A DNA stretch of 64,000 bases from Parendozoicomonas haliclonae (GCF_900174585.1 NZ_FWPT01000014.1:39151-103150), one strand, 5' to 3'; positions 7,783 to 16,265 are shown, numbered from the stretch's first letter. The notes: generated by a model not told the origin, from the sequence alone. Numbers and translations are program-made.

Positions 7783-7814
7783 AAATCGTGCCAGAGTCAA
7801 TAGCGGTGCAATTT
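7783..7814. repeat. Degenerate copy 2 of the repeated hairpin
   Basis: ATCGTGCCAGAGTCA at 7785-7799 matches the core at 6011 and 10681. The second arm at 7805-7814 pairs only partly with the first. It lies 118 bp after the SUKH gene. Confidence 0.5.
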
Positions 7815-7936
7815 AAAAAATACAACCCTACACATTCAAACCGCTACTCTAGAGACCCCAAAATGATCTAAAGCCCCTTGAAAACACATGTTGGCTACGG
7901 TGGTCCTTGGCATAAAAAATAGACTTGATAACGCAT

Positions 7937-8488
7937 ATGCAGCTATTGTCAATTAAAAGCATTCAACAGAAACTAGACCTCGAATTTTCACATTTAGAGC
8001 CGATGGTGACAGGCCTAACTCTAAAAAATGCCCACTCTGTCCCGCAGACTGAAAGGGCAGAAAGCTCTATAAATGTCATACTAAGCAATCAATTCAAAGA
8101 ATTTCTCAGCCTATACAGCCTTGATGAATTCACACTTGGGCCAATAGCTTTCTCTAATAGTGGGGATTACATTAAAGAACTTATGGAGTATAACGATACC
8201 AGATGGTGGGGTGATGGAGATCGCCCTAGTCAAAAAATAATGATTGCCAACTCTGACCCGTATGCAATTATTATGGACCAAAGCACACAGGCTATTTATA
8301 GTTTCGATGCAGAAATTGGTCTAGCTAGCCTGCAAAAAATCGCAAACAACTTTGATAGTTTTATCCGTAGTCTTGGGACGTGCCTCTTGGATAATGATCC
8401 ATCCAATCAACCAGACAAAAAGGCCAAAGAAATTAGCACATCCGCAGGAAGTAGAAGCCTTGAATTTTGGAAATTATTGTTAGAGTAA
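7937..8488 (+). CDS. SUKH-like orphan immunity protein
   Basis: About 183 residues with no toxin gene directly upstream. The order FKEFLSLYSLDEF, then WWGDGDRPSQKIMIANSD, then AIIMDQSTQAIYSFD and a closing helix NNFDSFIRSLG matches the SMI1/KNR4 (SUKH) layout. Either ATG 7937 or the upstream in-frame TTG 7925 could start it; neither has a convincing Shine-Dalgarno. It may protect against toxins of neighbours, as orphan immunity genes in such arrays commonly do. The family call rests on fold-like pattern rather than strong identity. Confidence 0.6.
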   Translation: MQLLSIKSIQQKLDLEFSHLEPMVTGLTLKNAHSVPQTERAESSINVILSNQFKEFLSLYSLDEFTLGPIAFSNSGDYIKELMEYNDTRWWGDGDRPSQKIMIANSDPYAIIMDQSTQAIYSFDAEIGLASLQKIANNFDSFIRSLGTCLLDNDPSNQPDKKAKEISTSAGSRSLEFWKLLLE

Positions 8489-8678
8489 CCGCCACAATAT
8501 CAATTATTACATTCCTGCGTATCATTCCGAATATGGCACGCAGGCCCAACCTCATAAATAAAAATGGCTGACATGATTAAAATATATAAAACATTAAATT
8601 TACATATCCCTAAAGCTATCCACACAAAAGAATAAAGAATAAAGAATAAAGAACATCCATTGATTCTCAGGAGTAAAA

Positions 8679-9653
8679 TCATACCCCGAAGACCCTCTTC
8701 CCCGCACTCATACCATGCAGCCATTTTTTGCCAAGCTTCAATGCATATTCCTGCAAAGCCCCCACCCCTCCTATGGCATGCACAAAGGCAGCCTTACCTG
8801 GTTGAAGAGTCTGTAACCAAGCGTCTGCATCTATACCCAACCGATGTAAAATAGGGGGTAAGTCATTGGATATTGCCCCACGCTTATCATCTCGCACAGC
8901 ACGCCCAGCCCAGTCTACCAATTGGAAATAATCGCTTAGCGCAAAAGGAATCTTGCCTGTTTTTGTATTAGATAACTGCAGGGGCTTTAGGTGTTCGGGT
9001 TGCTCCTGACTCTCATGGTAAATCTCTATGCGCTCCTGAATAGAGGTGAAATCAGATGTTTCCGGTGTCTTTGCAATTCCCGCTCTTACCGGATTTAAGT
9101 CTACATAGGCCATGCACGAGAGTACTGCCGCCTCATCAACCAACGCCTGACTTTTAAAACGCCCCTCCCAGAATCGCCCTTTGCACCCGTCTTCTTCATT
9201 TGCTTTGCGGGCCAAGTGTTCATTTAGACAGCGCATAAACCAGCTCAAGCTAAGTAAACGACTGCGATACTCCTCTGCGTAATCCATCACCCGCAGCCGT
9301 TCGGTTTCTCCAAGGCTGCCCCCTGAAAGATATCGCTGTACTAATAATGGACCATCAAAAAGCTGGCTCCAGCGAAGAAGAACCTCATCTGAGTTCCAGC
9401 TCTCTGCACGCTTAGTGTTTATATGTAAAATCGTATGGTAATGATTAGACATCACAGCGTAAGCACACACATCTATGGCAAAAATTGATGCCAGATGCTT
9501 TATCCTATCGACGACCCACGGTTTTCGATGCTCATAGCTTGCACCTGTGAGTTGATCCTCTCCACATAAATAGGCACGTCGAACACACCTAGCCATACAG
9601 TGATAGTAAGGTGTCGTATGGAGATCGATCAAAGTAGTACGAGCACTGGTCAT
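8679..9653 (-). CDS. Transposase, Y1/REP-associated superfamily (large variant), C-terminus frameshifted
   Basis: A 324-residue protein of the larger Y1-type transposase family. The start TTPYYHCMARCVRRAYLC, the HUH motif in SNHYHTIL (near residues 69-76), then WFMRCLNEHLARKANEED and GRFWEGRFKSQALVDE are clear. The usual tyrosine position in the helix before GRFWEGRF shows no tyrosine, so the nucleophile is uncertain. At 8724-8729 there are six T where the fragment at 6147 has seven. In this copy the last codons are read out of the ancestral frame, and the original C-terminus continues in the neighbouring minus frame. It lies between an orphan immunity gene and an orphan toxin module. Confidence 0.75.
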   Translation of the reverse strand: MTSARTTLIDLHTTPYYHCMARCVRRAYLCGEDQLTGASYEHRKPWVVDRIKHLASIFAIDVCAYAVMSNHYHTILHINTKRAESWNSDEVLLRWSQLFDGPLLVQRYLSGGSLGETERLRVMDYAEEYRSRLLSLSWFMRCLNEHLARKANEEDGCKGRFWEGRFKSQALVDEAAVLSCMAYVDLNPVRAGIAKTPETSDFTSIQERIEIYHESQEQPEHLKPLQLSNTKTGKIPFALSDYFQLVDWAGRAVRDDKRGAISNDLPPILHRLGIDADAWLQTLQPGKAAFVHAIGGVGALQEYALKLGKKWLHGMSAGKRVFGV

Positions 9654-9716
9654 AGGGTCGTTCCTGCATAAAGTAACGAAAATTTAGACCAGTGTGTAAG
9701 AACGTCAAATCAATGG

Positions 9717-10187
9717 GTGTCCTTTTATTGCTTTATTGTTTCTGTTTATACATATGAGACTGATCATTTAGGCCGTGTTGTAAATGTAAAAGGTAAATTA
9801 AAATTATCACCGCTCGGTAATAAGGATCGAAACGAGAGTCATCGAAGTCTTTATAGGCAAAAAAAATATGGACCCGACGTCGCCAGAAGTGAAGATAAGG
9901 TTGAGCAATACGATGGTGGACATCTTATAGCAACATTATTTATTGGCCCTGCAGAAAAAATAAATATGATCCCTCAACTTAGGAGGAAAAATCAAAACCG
10001 TAAGATAGATGGTCAATGGTATAATATGGAGAGAGACTGGGCTGTACTCTTGGAATCTGACCCACCCTCAGAAGTAGACATTGAGATCAATATAGCTTAT
10101 GAAGATGATCAAGAAACGCCCAAAACCTTATGGGTTGACTCGACTATCGATGGGATAATTCAGCCTAGAGAAGAGTTTGAGAATTAG
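9717..10187 (+). pseudogene. Orphan endonuclease toxin module (leaderless copy)
   Basis: 156 codons from GTG 9717. From about residue 8 onward it closely resembles residues ~195-325 of the toxin at 4517: VYTYETDHL, GKLKLSPL, QYDGGHLIATLF, GPAEKINMIPQLR. The first few residues are not related and come from the transposase flank. The leader and the first part of the domain are missing. The catalytic His and Asn motifs are intact. A second YezG-like gene follows 9 bp later. I class it as a truncated toxin module; it might be toxic if translated or if recombined onto a leader. Confidence 0.75.
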
Positions 10188-10196
10188 AGATAAATC

Positions 10197-10646
10197 ATGA
10201 CTAAAAACATAGAAAACATTTACCAGACACTCGGGCAAAACTTATACGATTGCCTACCAGAAATATGGGATAAAGCCTCAATTCTCTTTTGTGTATACGA
10301 TATTGATGTGCGAAATACCATTGGTGTAAGTTTTGAGAACGGCAATACAAGCAACAACACAAGGATGTCCATCCCTGCAAGTTCCGAGTGCATATCATGC
10401 TTCAAACAACTCTATGTAACAATGCAAAAAGATGACTCCGATATTCCCTGGAACAAGGCTTACTTTGAGTTGTTGCCTGACGGTGAGTTTGACCTTCAAT
10501 TCAAATTAGATGATGACTTTGCCTGGCTAAACCAGACTGATAGAAATAGTCCCGAGTATAGTTCACTGGATGGTAAAACCATTCTGCAGATAAAGACATG
10601 GGATGGTCTGGCTCCGAATACTCCGCGACCTTGGTTAAAGTCGTAA
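10197..10646 (+). CDS. YezG/DUF600-like immunity protein, second copy
   Basis: A 149-residue paralogue of the protein at 5545-5997. The shared blocks are the N-terminal NIYQTLGQNLYDCLPEIWDK, the central DDSDIPWNKAYFELLPDGEF and the C-terminal ILQIKTWDGL...RPWLK. The middle (residues about 35-75) has diverged strongly, as expected if it tracks a changed toxin surface. It starts 9 bp after the orphan nuclease module behind GAGAT and is followed by a strong terminator-like hairpin. Confidence 0.78.
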   Translation: MTKNIENIYQTLGQNLYDCLPEIWDKASILFCVYDIDVRNTIGVSFENGNTSNNTRMSIPASSECISCFKQLYVTMQKDDSDIPWNKAYFELLPDGEFDLQFKLDDDFAWLNQTDRNSPEYSSLDGKTILQIKTWDGLAPNTPRPWLKS

Positions 10647-10680
10647 TTCACTCATAGAAAGATATATGGGCAGAATATTA

Positions 10681-10712
10681 ATCGTGTCAGAGTCACCACT
10701 GACACGATTTTT
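10681..10712 (+). terminator. Repeated hairpin, copy 3, with T-run
   Basis: A perfect 10-bp stem, 10681-10690 with 10699-10708, ends in TTTTT at 10708-10712, so this copy looks like a working terminator for the immunity gene. It is nearly identical to 6011-6038. A short relic of the same core recurs at 10808-10820. Confidence 0.75.
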
Positions 10713-10960
10713 AAAAACACAAAACCACTCACTCAAACCACTGATCCAGAGCCATCCAAAAGCACCAGCACCTCAACAACGCCCTGACAAAAAAACAAAA
10801 CAATTAAATAGTGTCAGAGTGGGTTTTAAAAATGAAATCCCCCCTTCTCATCCTTCTCAGCCTCTGTTTATATTTCACTCAGTCAACCGGGAATGCCCGC
10901 TGGGTATTCAAACGTTGAATACCCAAAAGCCATTCAAACAACCAGAAAGAGGACTTCACC
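10713..10960 (+). promoter_or_regulatory. hcp leader region with a perfect hairpin at 10901-10925
   Basis: This gene-free stretch before hcp begins after the terminator and includes the short repeat relic at 10808-10820. At 10901-10911 and 10915-10925 is a perfect 11-bp inverted repeat around a 3-base loop, 36 bp before the hcp ATG. No T-run follows. It may stabilise the abundant hcp mRNA or bind a regulator. A T/A-rich TATATT at 10869-10874 could be a -10 box but has no convincing -35. I saw no sigma-54 -24/-12 pair. Confidence 0.45.
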
Positions 10961-11449
10961 ATGGCTATCTACATGAACTTCAACAGCAAGAAGCCCCAGG
11001 GCAATGTGACCGCCAAGGGTTACGAAGGCTGGATTGAGGTTGATTCCTTCTCCTTCGGCGTTGGCCGCAGCATCACCATGGAAGCGGGCGCTATGTCCAA
11101 CCGTGAAGCCAGCCGCCCTTCCCTGAGTGAAGTGTCTGTCACCAAGGCTATGGACGCAGCTTCCGGTGGCCTGTTCAAGGAAGCCGTAACTGGTTCCGAA
11201 GGTGTAACCGTACTGATCGATATCGTTCAGACCGGTGCCAAGTCTGTTGAAAAGTACGCCCAGTACACTCTGGAAGACTGCATTGTTTCTTCCTACAGCG
11301 TGGGTGCTTCTGCCGGTGGCGCGCCAAGCGAAACCATTTCCCTGAGCTTTGCCAAGATCATTGGTGACCTCAGCCACGCTGACAAGACCCACAAGAACAA
11401 GCAGAACGCCAAGGTCGGTTACGATCTTACTACTGCCGAGCCTCTCTAA
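10961..11449 (+). CDS. hcp: T6SS inner-tube protein Hcp
   Basis: A 162-residue Hcp, the hexameric ring protein that stacks into the T6SS tube and chaperones small effectors. The start MAIYMNFNSKKPQGNVTAKG, the segment GWIEVDSFSFGVGRSI and the C-terminal SLSFAKI are standard, as is the length. GAGGA at 10948-10952 supports the start. Three hairpins follow, the last a strong terminator, so hcp is probably transcribed largely on its own at a higher level than vgrG. The first gene of the plus-strand T6SS set, it lies 0.3 kb from the nuclease toxin array. Confidence 0.95.
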   Translation: MAIYMNFNSKKPQGNVTAKGYEGWIEVDSFSFGVGRSITMEAGAMSNREASRPSLSEVSVTKAMDAASGGLFKEAVTGSEGVTVLIDIVQTGAKSVEKYAQYTLEDCIVSSYSVGASAGGAPSETISLSFAKIIGDLSHADKTHKNKQNAKVGYDLTTAEPL

Positions 11450-11474
11450 GCAGCGGCCCGCAAACCGGTGTCCC

Positions 11475-11576
11475 GGAGGCTCTGCCGGAGCCTCCCCTGA
11501 TACTGGCCGAACCTGCGGAGGCAGGTTCAAAGACAGACACGCGGTACAGGCACTCTGTCAGTACCGCGTGTTTTTT
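11475..11576 (+). terminator. Triple hairpin between hcp and vgrG, last one an intrinsic terminator
   Basis: Hairpin 1 pairs 11475-11482 with 11488-11495. Hairpin 2 pairs 11509-11516 with 11521-11528. Hairpin 3 pairs 11538-11547 with 11561-11570 and runs into six T at 11571-11576. Partial termination here would give more Hcp than VgrG, as the structure needs. Confidence 0.8.
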
Positions 11577-11605
11577 CGTTTGTTTACACACGGAAGTTCT
11601 GTGCC

Positions 11606-13462
11606 ATGTCATCCCTGATCCAGGATAAACGCCTCGTCACCATTGACACGCCTCTTGGCAAGGATGCGCTGGTTGTGCGCGAGCTGACCGGTATCGAGAA
11701 AATTTCCGACCTGTTCGAGTTCCATCTTCACCTCCTGTCGGAAGACGACAACATCACGCCGGAGAAAATACTCGGCAAGCCCGTGACCCTGGCTATTCAT
11801 AACACGCCAGATAAACCCCGTTTCATTCACGGCCATATCAATAAATTTATTGCCCTGGATACACTGGACGGCAGCAAACGTCTTTATCAGGCTCAGGTCG
11901 TGCCGGCACTGTGGTTTACTACTTTGGGCGGCCAGAATCGCATCTTTGAAAACAAGGACTTTGCCCAGATCATTCAGGAAGTGCTGGGAGACTATAGCTC
12001 AGTCTCACTCAGTAAAAACCTGGTGGGCACCTACTTCAAGCGCCGTTACTGCACCCAGTTTGAAGAGAGTGACTACGATTTTATTTGTCGGCTGCTGGCC
12101 GAGGAAGGCGTCAACTTTCACTTTGAGCACAGCAAAGGGGCTCACAAATTCTGTATTGTTGATAAACCCAGCGCCTATCAACAGGCTTTGACCAAGCCGG
12201 TCCCTTATATCGGCTCCGGCAGCAATCCGCTGGAAAACAGTGTCAGCCACTGGGAACGCTCTTACCAGTACCATACGGCCAAGGTTGAATATCGGGATTA
12301 CCAGCCCTTCTCTGCTTCCGAGTGGATGAAAAAAGAGATCAAGGAAAGCAGCACCACCAAGGCACTGACCGGTGAAAAGCCGCTGCGTGAATACTATGGT
12401 CGCTTTCATTTTGAAAAGAAGACCGATAATCACACCAAGCTGACTGAGAAGAACACCAAACAGAAAGCCCGCAATATGATGCTTAATCATGAAGGGGCTT
12501 TTGATACCGCCGAGGGTCGCAGTTCCTGCTGCGAACTCTATGCCGGCAGCCAGTTCGAGCTGGATCACACCATTCCCAGCGAGAAAGGCAAATACCTGAT
12601 TACCGCCATTTTTCATCAGGTGCAGGACAGCAACGATAAAGACACCTTCTATATCAACGAATTCAGCTGTCAGCCTGCCGACGTTTACAATCCGCCCTCC
12701 CCTGATCACAACCTTCGTCGTATTCATACTCCACAGACCGCCAAGGTTATTGATGTGCAGGCCGCAGGCGAACAGGGCAGTGTCGATGCCCACACTCAGG
12801 TCAAGGTGCAGTTCCCCTGGAAAAGCAAACAGGACAGTTGCTGGATTCGTGTCGTGCAGTCTTATGCCGGTGCTGACTGGGGCGCCAACTTCGTGCCCCG
12901 GGTAGACCAGGAAGTGGTGGTGGAATACTTCAATGGCGATCCGGACCGACCGGTCGTCACCGGTGCGCTATATAACAGCGACAACAAGGGCCCGGGCTAC
13001 TCCAAGACCCAGAGCGGCTGGAAGAGCCAGTGGGAAGGCAGCAAGTTCAACGAGATGCGTCTGGACGACAAGAAGGGTTCAGAAGAGATCTATTTCGAGG
13101 CGGGCAAAGACTGGAATGTGCTGGTCCATAACGATAACACCGAGACGGTAGAGAACGACCAGACCATAGACGTCACCAATAACCGGGATATTACCGTCTC
13201 CAAGGGTAATGAAACCAAGACCGTTTCCAAAGGCACCCAGAAAACCACGGTGCAGGGTGCCATCACCATCGAGTCTAAAACCAGCATCACCCTGAAGGTG
13301 GGCAGCTCGGTGATCAAGATGACCCCGAGTGGCATATCCATCAAGGCTATGGATATTAAGTCCAAGTCTTCTATGGCAACCAAGCTCGAAGCCGGTTTGA
13401 CCATGGATGTGAAAGGCGGCGCGATGACTAATGTCAAAGGCGCACTGGTCAAAATCAACTAA
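11606..13462 (+). CDS. vgrG: T6SS spike protein VgrG
   Basis: A 618-residue VgrG, the trimeric spike on the Hcp tube. The gp27-like part covers the N-terminal ~370 residues (QDKRLVTIDTPLGKDALVV to NEFSC). A gp5-like OB-fold follows around VKVQFPW and WIRVVQSYAGADWGANFVPR. The gp5 beta-helix, with the repeating NDNTETVENDQ and GNETKTV strands, runs to the C-terminus. There is no C-terminal extension, so effectors must be carried non-covalently, through the PAAR protein or the gene right after. The start GAAGTTCTGTGCCATG has a weak Shine-Dalgarno. It heads an operon of at least five genes. Confidence 0.95.
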   Translation: MSSLIQDKRLVTIDTPLGKDALVVRELTGIEKISDLFEFHLHLLSEDDNITPEKILGKPVTLAIHNTPDKPRFIHGHINKFIALDTLDGSKRLYQAQVVPALWFTTLGGQNRIFENKDFAQIIQEVLGDYSSVSLSKNLVGTYFKRRYCTQFEESDYDFICRLLAEEGVNFHFEHSKGAHKFCIVDKPSAYQQALTKPVPYIGSGSNPLENSVSHWERSYQYHTAKVEYRDYQPFSASEWMKKEIKESSTTKALTGEKPLREYYGRFHFEKKTDNHTKLTEKNTKQKARNMMLNHEGAFDTAEGRSSCCELYAGSQFELDHTIPSEKGKYLITAIFHQVQDSNDKDTFYINEFSCQPADVYNPPSPDHNLRRIHTPQTAKVIDVQAAGEQGSVDAHTQVKVQFPWKSKQDSCWIRVVQSYAGADWGANFVPRVDQEVVVEYFNGDPDRPVVTGALYNSDNKGPGYSKTQSGWKSQWEGSKFNEMRLDDKKGSEEIYFEAGKDWNVLVHNDNTETVENDQTIDVTNNRDITVSKGNETKTVSKGTQKTTVQGAITIESKTSITLKVGSSVIKMTPSGISIKAMDIKSKSSMATKLEAGLTMDVKGGAMTNVKGALVKIN

Positions 13463-13474
13463 GGGAGGCGAATG

Positions 13475-14101
13475 ATGAGCAAGCTGATCAAACTCAATGC
13501 AAACCGCGCCACCCAGGTGATCGGACGTTATGAGCTAGATGAAGATCTGGAGCATCTGCTGCAACCGGATATGACCCCGGGCGACTTTATCCGGGTGTTG
13601 ATTGAACAAAAGCAGTATCTGGAGTGTGTCCGTTTTCTGGCCCATGCCCTGCCCAAACGGGAAGGTATCTGGTGGGCCTGCCTTGCGACTCGCTTTACCC
13701 ATACACCGGATACCGAAGCTCTGCGTCAACAAACCCTGAAAGTGACAGAGAGCTGGGTGCGCAACCCGACCGAAGAGTTACGCAAGCAGGCGGAGAAGCT
13801 GGCCGCACTGGGCAAATACAAGACACCCGACAGCTGGGCGGCCACCGCAGCCTTCTGGAGTGTGGGCAGCATCTCCAACGAGGATGCTCCGCCTATGCCG
13901 GCACCACCTTACCTTTATGCCCATGCCGTATCCGGTGCGATCGGTCTGGCAGCAGTGGCAGACTCGGAAGATGAGATTAACAGCCGTTACCAGCGCTTTC
14001 TCAGCCAGGGGCTTGATCTGGCCAGTGGCGGCAAAGGCATGGTGCATGAAGATCTGGCACCACTGCTGGATAGCCCGGAACAAAAGGCCGTGACCGCCTG
14101 A
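13475..14101 (+). CDS. VgrG-linked protein, possibly DUF6931-like
   Basis: About 208 residues, soluble, mostly helical by composition, without a signal peptide. I recall similar proteins (DUF6931) directly after vgrG in other T6SS loci. The role is not known to me; the position between vgrG and PAAR suggests a chaperone or loading adaptor. Blocks with character are FIRVLIEQKQYLECVRFLAHAL, GIWWACLATR and PDSWAATAAFWS. GGAGG at 13464-13468 fits ATG 13475 (6-bp spacing) better than ATG 13472. The gap to PAAR is 55 bp. Confidence 0.65.
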   Translation: MSKLIKLNANRATQVIGRYELDEDLEHLLQPDMTPGDFIRVLIEQKQYLECVRFLAHALPKREGIWWACLATRFTHTPDTEALRQQTLKVTESWVRNPTEELRKQAEKLAALGKYKTPDSWAATAAFWSVGSISNEDAPPMPAPPYLYAHAVSGAIGLAAVADSEDEINSRYQRFLSQGLDLASGGKGMVHEDLAPLLDSPEQKAVTA

Positions 14102-14156
14102 TCGCTCTCAGACGACACTGACCAGTACAAGAATAACGAATAAGGGACTGACACCG

Positions 14157-14450
14157 ATGGGAATGCCCGCTGCACGAATTACCGATATGCATGTTTGCCC
14201 GGCTGTAAACCCGGGGCCGGTTCCCCATGTTGGCGGCCCGGTCGTTGTTCCTGGCGGCCCAACCGTGCTGATCTGTAATCTACCCTCAGCAACCGTTGGC
14301 AGCACCTGTGTCTGTGTTGGCCCACCCGACAGTATCGCCATGGGCAGTACCAGCGTATTAATCTGTGGAAAGCCTGCAGCCCGGTTAGGCGACAGCACCG
14401 CCCACGGCGGCAAGGTTGTGGCCGGCGCACCGACGGTACTGATAGGTTGA
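14157..14450 (+). CDS. PAAR-domain T6SS spike tip protein
   Basis: A 97-residue stand-alone PAAR protein that sharpens the VgrG spike and links effectors. MGMPAARITDMHVCP at the start, the repeated PxVLIxxxPA segments (GGPTVLICNLPSA, TSVLICGKPAARLGD) and DSTAHGG fit the PAAR motif, with metal-binding Cys/His in HVCP, CVCV and AHGG. No extension is fused. The last codons overlap the possible TTG start of the next gene; the gene order PAAR, exported protein, lipase suggests it loads the lipase. Confidence 0.92.
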   Translation: MGMPAARITDMHVCPAVNPGPVPHVGGPVVVPGGPTVLICNLPSATVGSTCVCVGPPDSIAMGSTSVLICGKPAARLGDSTAHGGKVVAGAPTVLIG

Positions 14451-14452
14451 TT

Positions 14453-14941
14453 ATGACAAAAGCACTGGCTTTGAAATTTTACATTCTGAGCATTTCACTT
14501 TTCTTTTCACTACAGGGAAACGCCATGTCAATTCTGGATGCCGGTAAGGCCTGTGTGGCTTCTGAACTCAAGGTCACGATCACCCAAAACGGTGCCCCTA
14601 TCAAGGATGCCAAAATCACCCGCAAGGTGGTTTGGGAGAATGTGGGTGATAAGGACGATGCTACAACCACCAGCGCCACTGGCGAGTTCTCGCTCCCAGC
14701 TCTTTACATGCGTTCAGTCACCCGCAGTGTTCTGCCTCTCGAGTTTGTGGCCAAAACACTGGTTCAGGTGGAAGTGGATGGCGAACAGCATCGTCTCTTT
14801 TATGCCATCAAACGCTCCGAAGAAGAAAACAATGAGTTTGGCGGCGAGCCCGGCATTTTGACTTGCGAGCTGAACAATGAGGAAGAGCTCAAGGAGTTTG
14901 GAGCCACTCTTATAAAAACCCGCTGTACATGGAATAAATAA
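14453..14941 (+). CDS. Exported DUF6795-like protein, candidate lipase immunity or accessory protein
   Basis: About 162 residues with a signal peptide (MTKALALKFYILSISLFFSL), so it acts in the periplasm. The mature part resembles a small beta-sandwich: VTITQNGAPIKDAKITRKV, TSATGEFSLPAL and QVEVDGEQHRLFYA, ending with a TRCTWN motif. A paralogue with the same plan is the lipoprotein gene at 30952-31458. Placed between PAAR and the lipase, with 14 bp to the lipase, it is a good candidate for the periplasmic immunity protein. ATG 14453 is chosen over the upstream TTG 14447 because it begins the signal peptide. The DUF number is from memory. Confidence 0.65.
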   Translation: MTKALALKFYILSISLFFSLQGNAMSILDAGKACVASELKVTITQNGAPIKDAKITRKVVWENVGDKDDATTTSATGEFSLPALYMRSVTRSVLPLEFVAKTLVQVEVDGEQHRLFYAIKRSEEENNEFGGEPGILTCELNNEEELKEFGATLIKTRCTWNK

Positions 14942-14955
14942 CAGGGGAAACCACT

Positions 14956-16128
14956 ATGTCCACCTTGCCTGCCCGTGCTGCCAGCCAGATGGCTTCTGAT
15001 GTTTATCTGGTCAAAAGCGAGAATCTCGATCCCTCAACCAATATGGATCTCGAACTCGCCCTGGATCGCAACAAGCAATATTTCGATCTGGGAATAGAAA
15101 ACAAGCTGGAAGGCAAGTCTGGTGGTTTGATTATTAACAAGACGTCCGGCTTCGGTATCGTTTCCAAAGGTAAAGGTGCCTACTCCAAAGATGCCTTTAT
15201 TATTCTGCGGGGCACCGCCACCGGGTACGATGTGCTTACAGATTTGAACGCTGGCTTCTCCTCATCCACCAGCAACCATGCTGTTCACCTGGGCTTTAAT
15301 AATACCTTTAAAACCCTTAAGCCCCAGCTGGAGACGTTCTTTGCCCAGCAAAGGGAAACAATCAGCACCATTCACTGTATCGGCCATAGCCTTGGTGGGG
15401 CCCTGGCGACGCTGGCAGCAGAGTGGGCCATGCAGACCAAGAAAGCCGCGCAGGTGAATCTTTATACCTTTGGCTGCCCGCGAGTCGGTATTCTCTCGTA
15501 CACCGACTATTTCGAGAATCACACGACATGTGGCGGTATTTACCGGGCCTACCACAAAACCGACCCGATCCCGATGGTACCGATCTGGCCATTTGTTCAC
15601 CTGCTTGAGCAAGACTCTTATGGCCTTCCAAGTCCCGGGCACTACATTAACCCGGAATACCACCGGATGGTTCAATACATCAACACTATTGGCTCTAACG
15701 ACTGGGGGACACTGGACTCCCTCTACAAAGACAAGGTCGAAGATTCTGCCATTGAAAAATGGCTGGCCTCAGACAGCTTTGTCAGCCTGACAGCCAATAC
15801 CATCCGGCTGTTCAGCAGCGCTATTGGCTATGTCATCCGCAAGGTTCTGAAAGCCATTGGCATTACCATTCAAACGGTTCTGGGGGCCGCGACAACGCTA
15901 TTGGATCAACTGGCTTATACCCTGCACCGTGGCCTAAAAGCCGCAGAAGCGACATCCAACTGGGTGATGCGCCTGATCAAGAAAATGGCTAAAGCCCTGG
16001 GTATTGTTATCCAGAAAGGCAAGAGCCTGACCATGCAATTTATTCGCTATGTCTTGCAGGCCATGTCCAACCATATCCGCACACTGGTGCAGAAGGCTGT
16101 GGATTTTGTGATGCAACGGGTTTACTGA
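14956..16128 (+). CDS. Class 3 lipase, candidate T6SS phospholipase effector
   Basis: A 390-residue alpha/beta-hydrolase. The nucleophile elbow IGHSLGGALATLA gives Ser145, Asp203 in YHKTDPIPMVP and His236 in EYHRMVQY complete a plausible triad. The AFIILRGTATGYDVLTDLNA block is the class 3 lipase oxyanion region. No signal peptide is present, as expected of a T6SS cargo. Residues ~255-390 hold a series of amphipathic, Lys-rich and aliphatic helices that may bind membrane. AGGGGA at 14943-14948 precedes the ATG. Context after vgrG and PAAR supports delivery to the periplasm of rivals, where it would attack phospholipids. Confidence 0.82.
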   Translation: MSTLPARAASQMASDVYLVKSENLDPSTNMDLELALDRNKQYFDLGIENKLEGKSGGLIINKTSGFGIVSKGKGAYSKDAFIILRGTATGYDVLTDLNAGFSSSTSNHAVHLGFNNTFKTLKPQLETFFAQQRETISTIHCIGHSLGGALATLAAEWAMQTKKAAQVNLYTFGCPRVGILSYTDYFENHTTCGGIYRAYHKTDPIPMVPIWPFVHLLEQDSYGLPSPGHYINPEYHRMVQYINTIGSNDWGTLDSLYKDKVEDSAIEKWLASDSFVSLTANTIRLFSSAIGYVIRKVLKAIGITIQTVLGAATTLLDQLAYTLHRGLKAAEATSNWVMRLIKKMAKALGIVIQKGKSLTMQFIRYVLQAMSNHIRTLVQKAVDFVMQRVY

Positions 16129-16265
16129 ATAGCCACAGCTGCTCTTGGCACCCTGGCAACATGAACGGCATCGTTACTTATGCAGTGCCCATTGCCCCCA
16201 CCACATCTATCAGGCTAATGACTGCATTAATCTGGTAGCTGAGACTCCTTTTTAACCAAATTAAG

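Noticed and set aside
10681..10960. Sigma-54 promoter for hcp
   Set aside because: I looked for a GG-N10-GC type -24/-12 pair and found none that is convincing here or in 45284-45618.
10666..11037. 123-codon frame running into hcp
   Set aside because: It crosses the terminator and the hcp leader and overlaps the hcp start in another frame.
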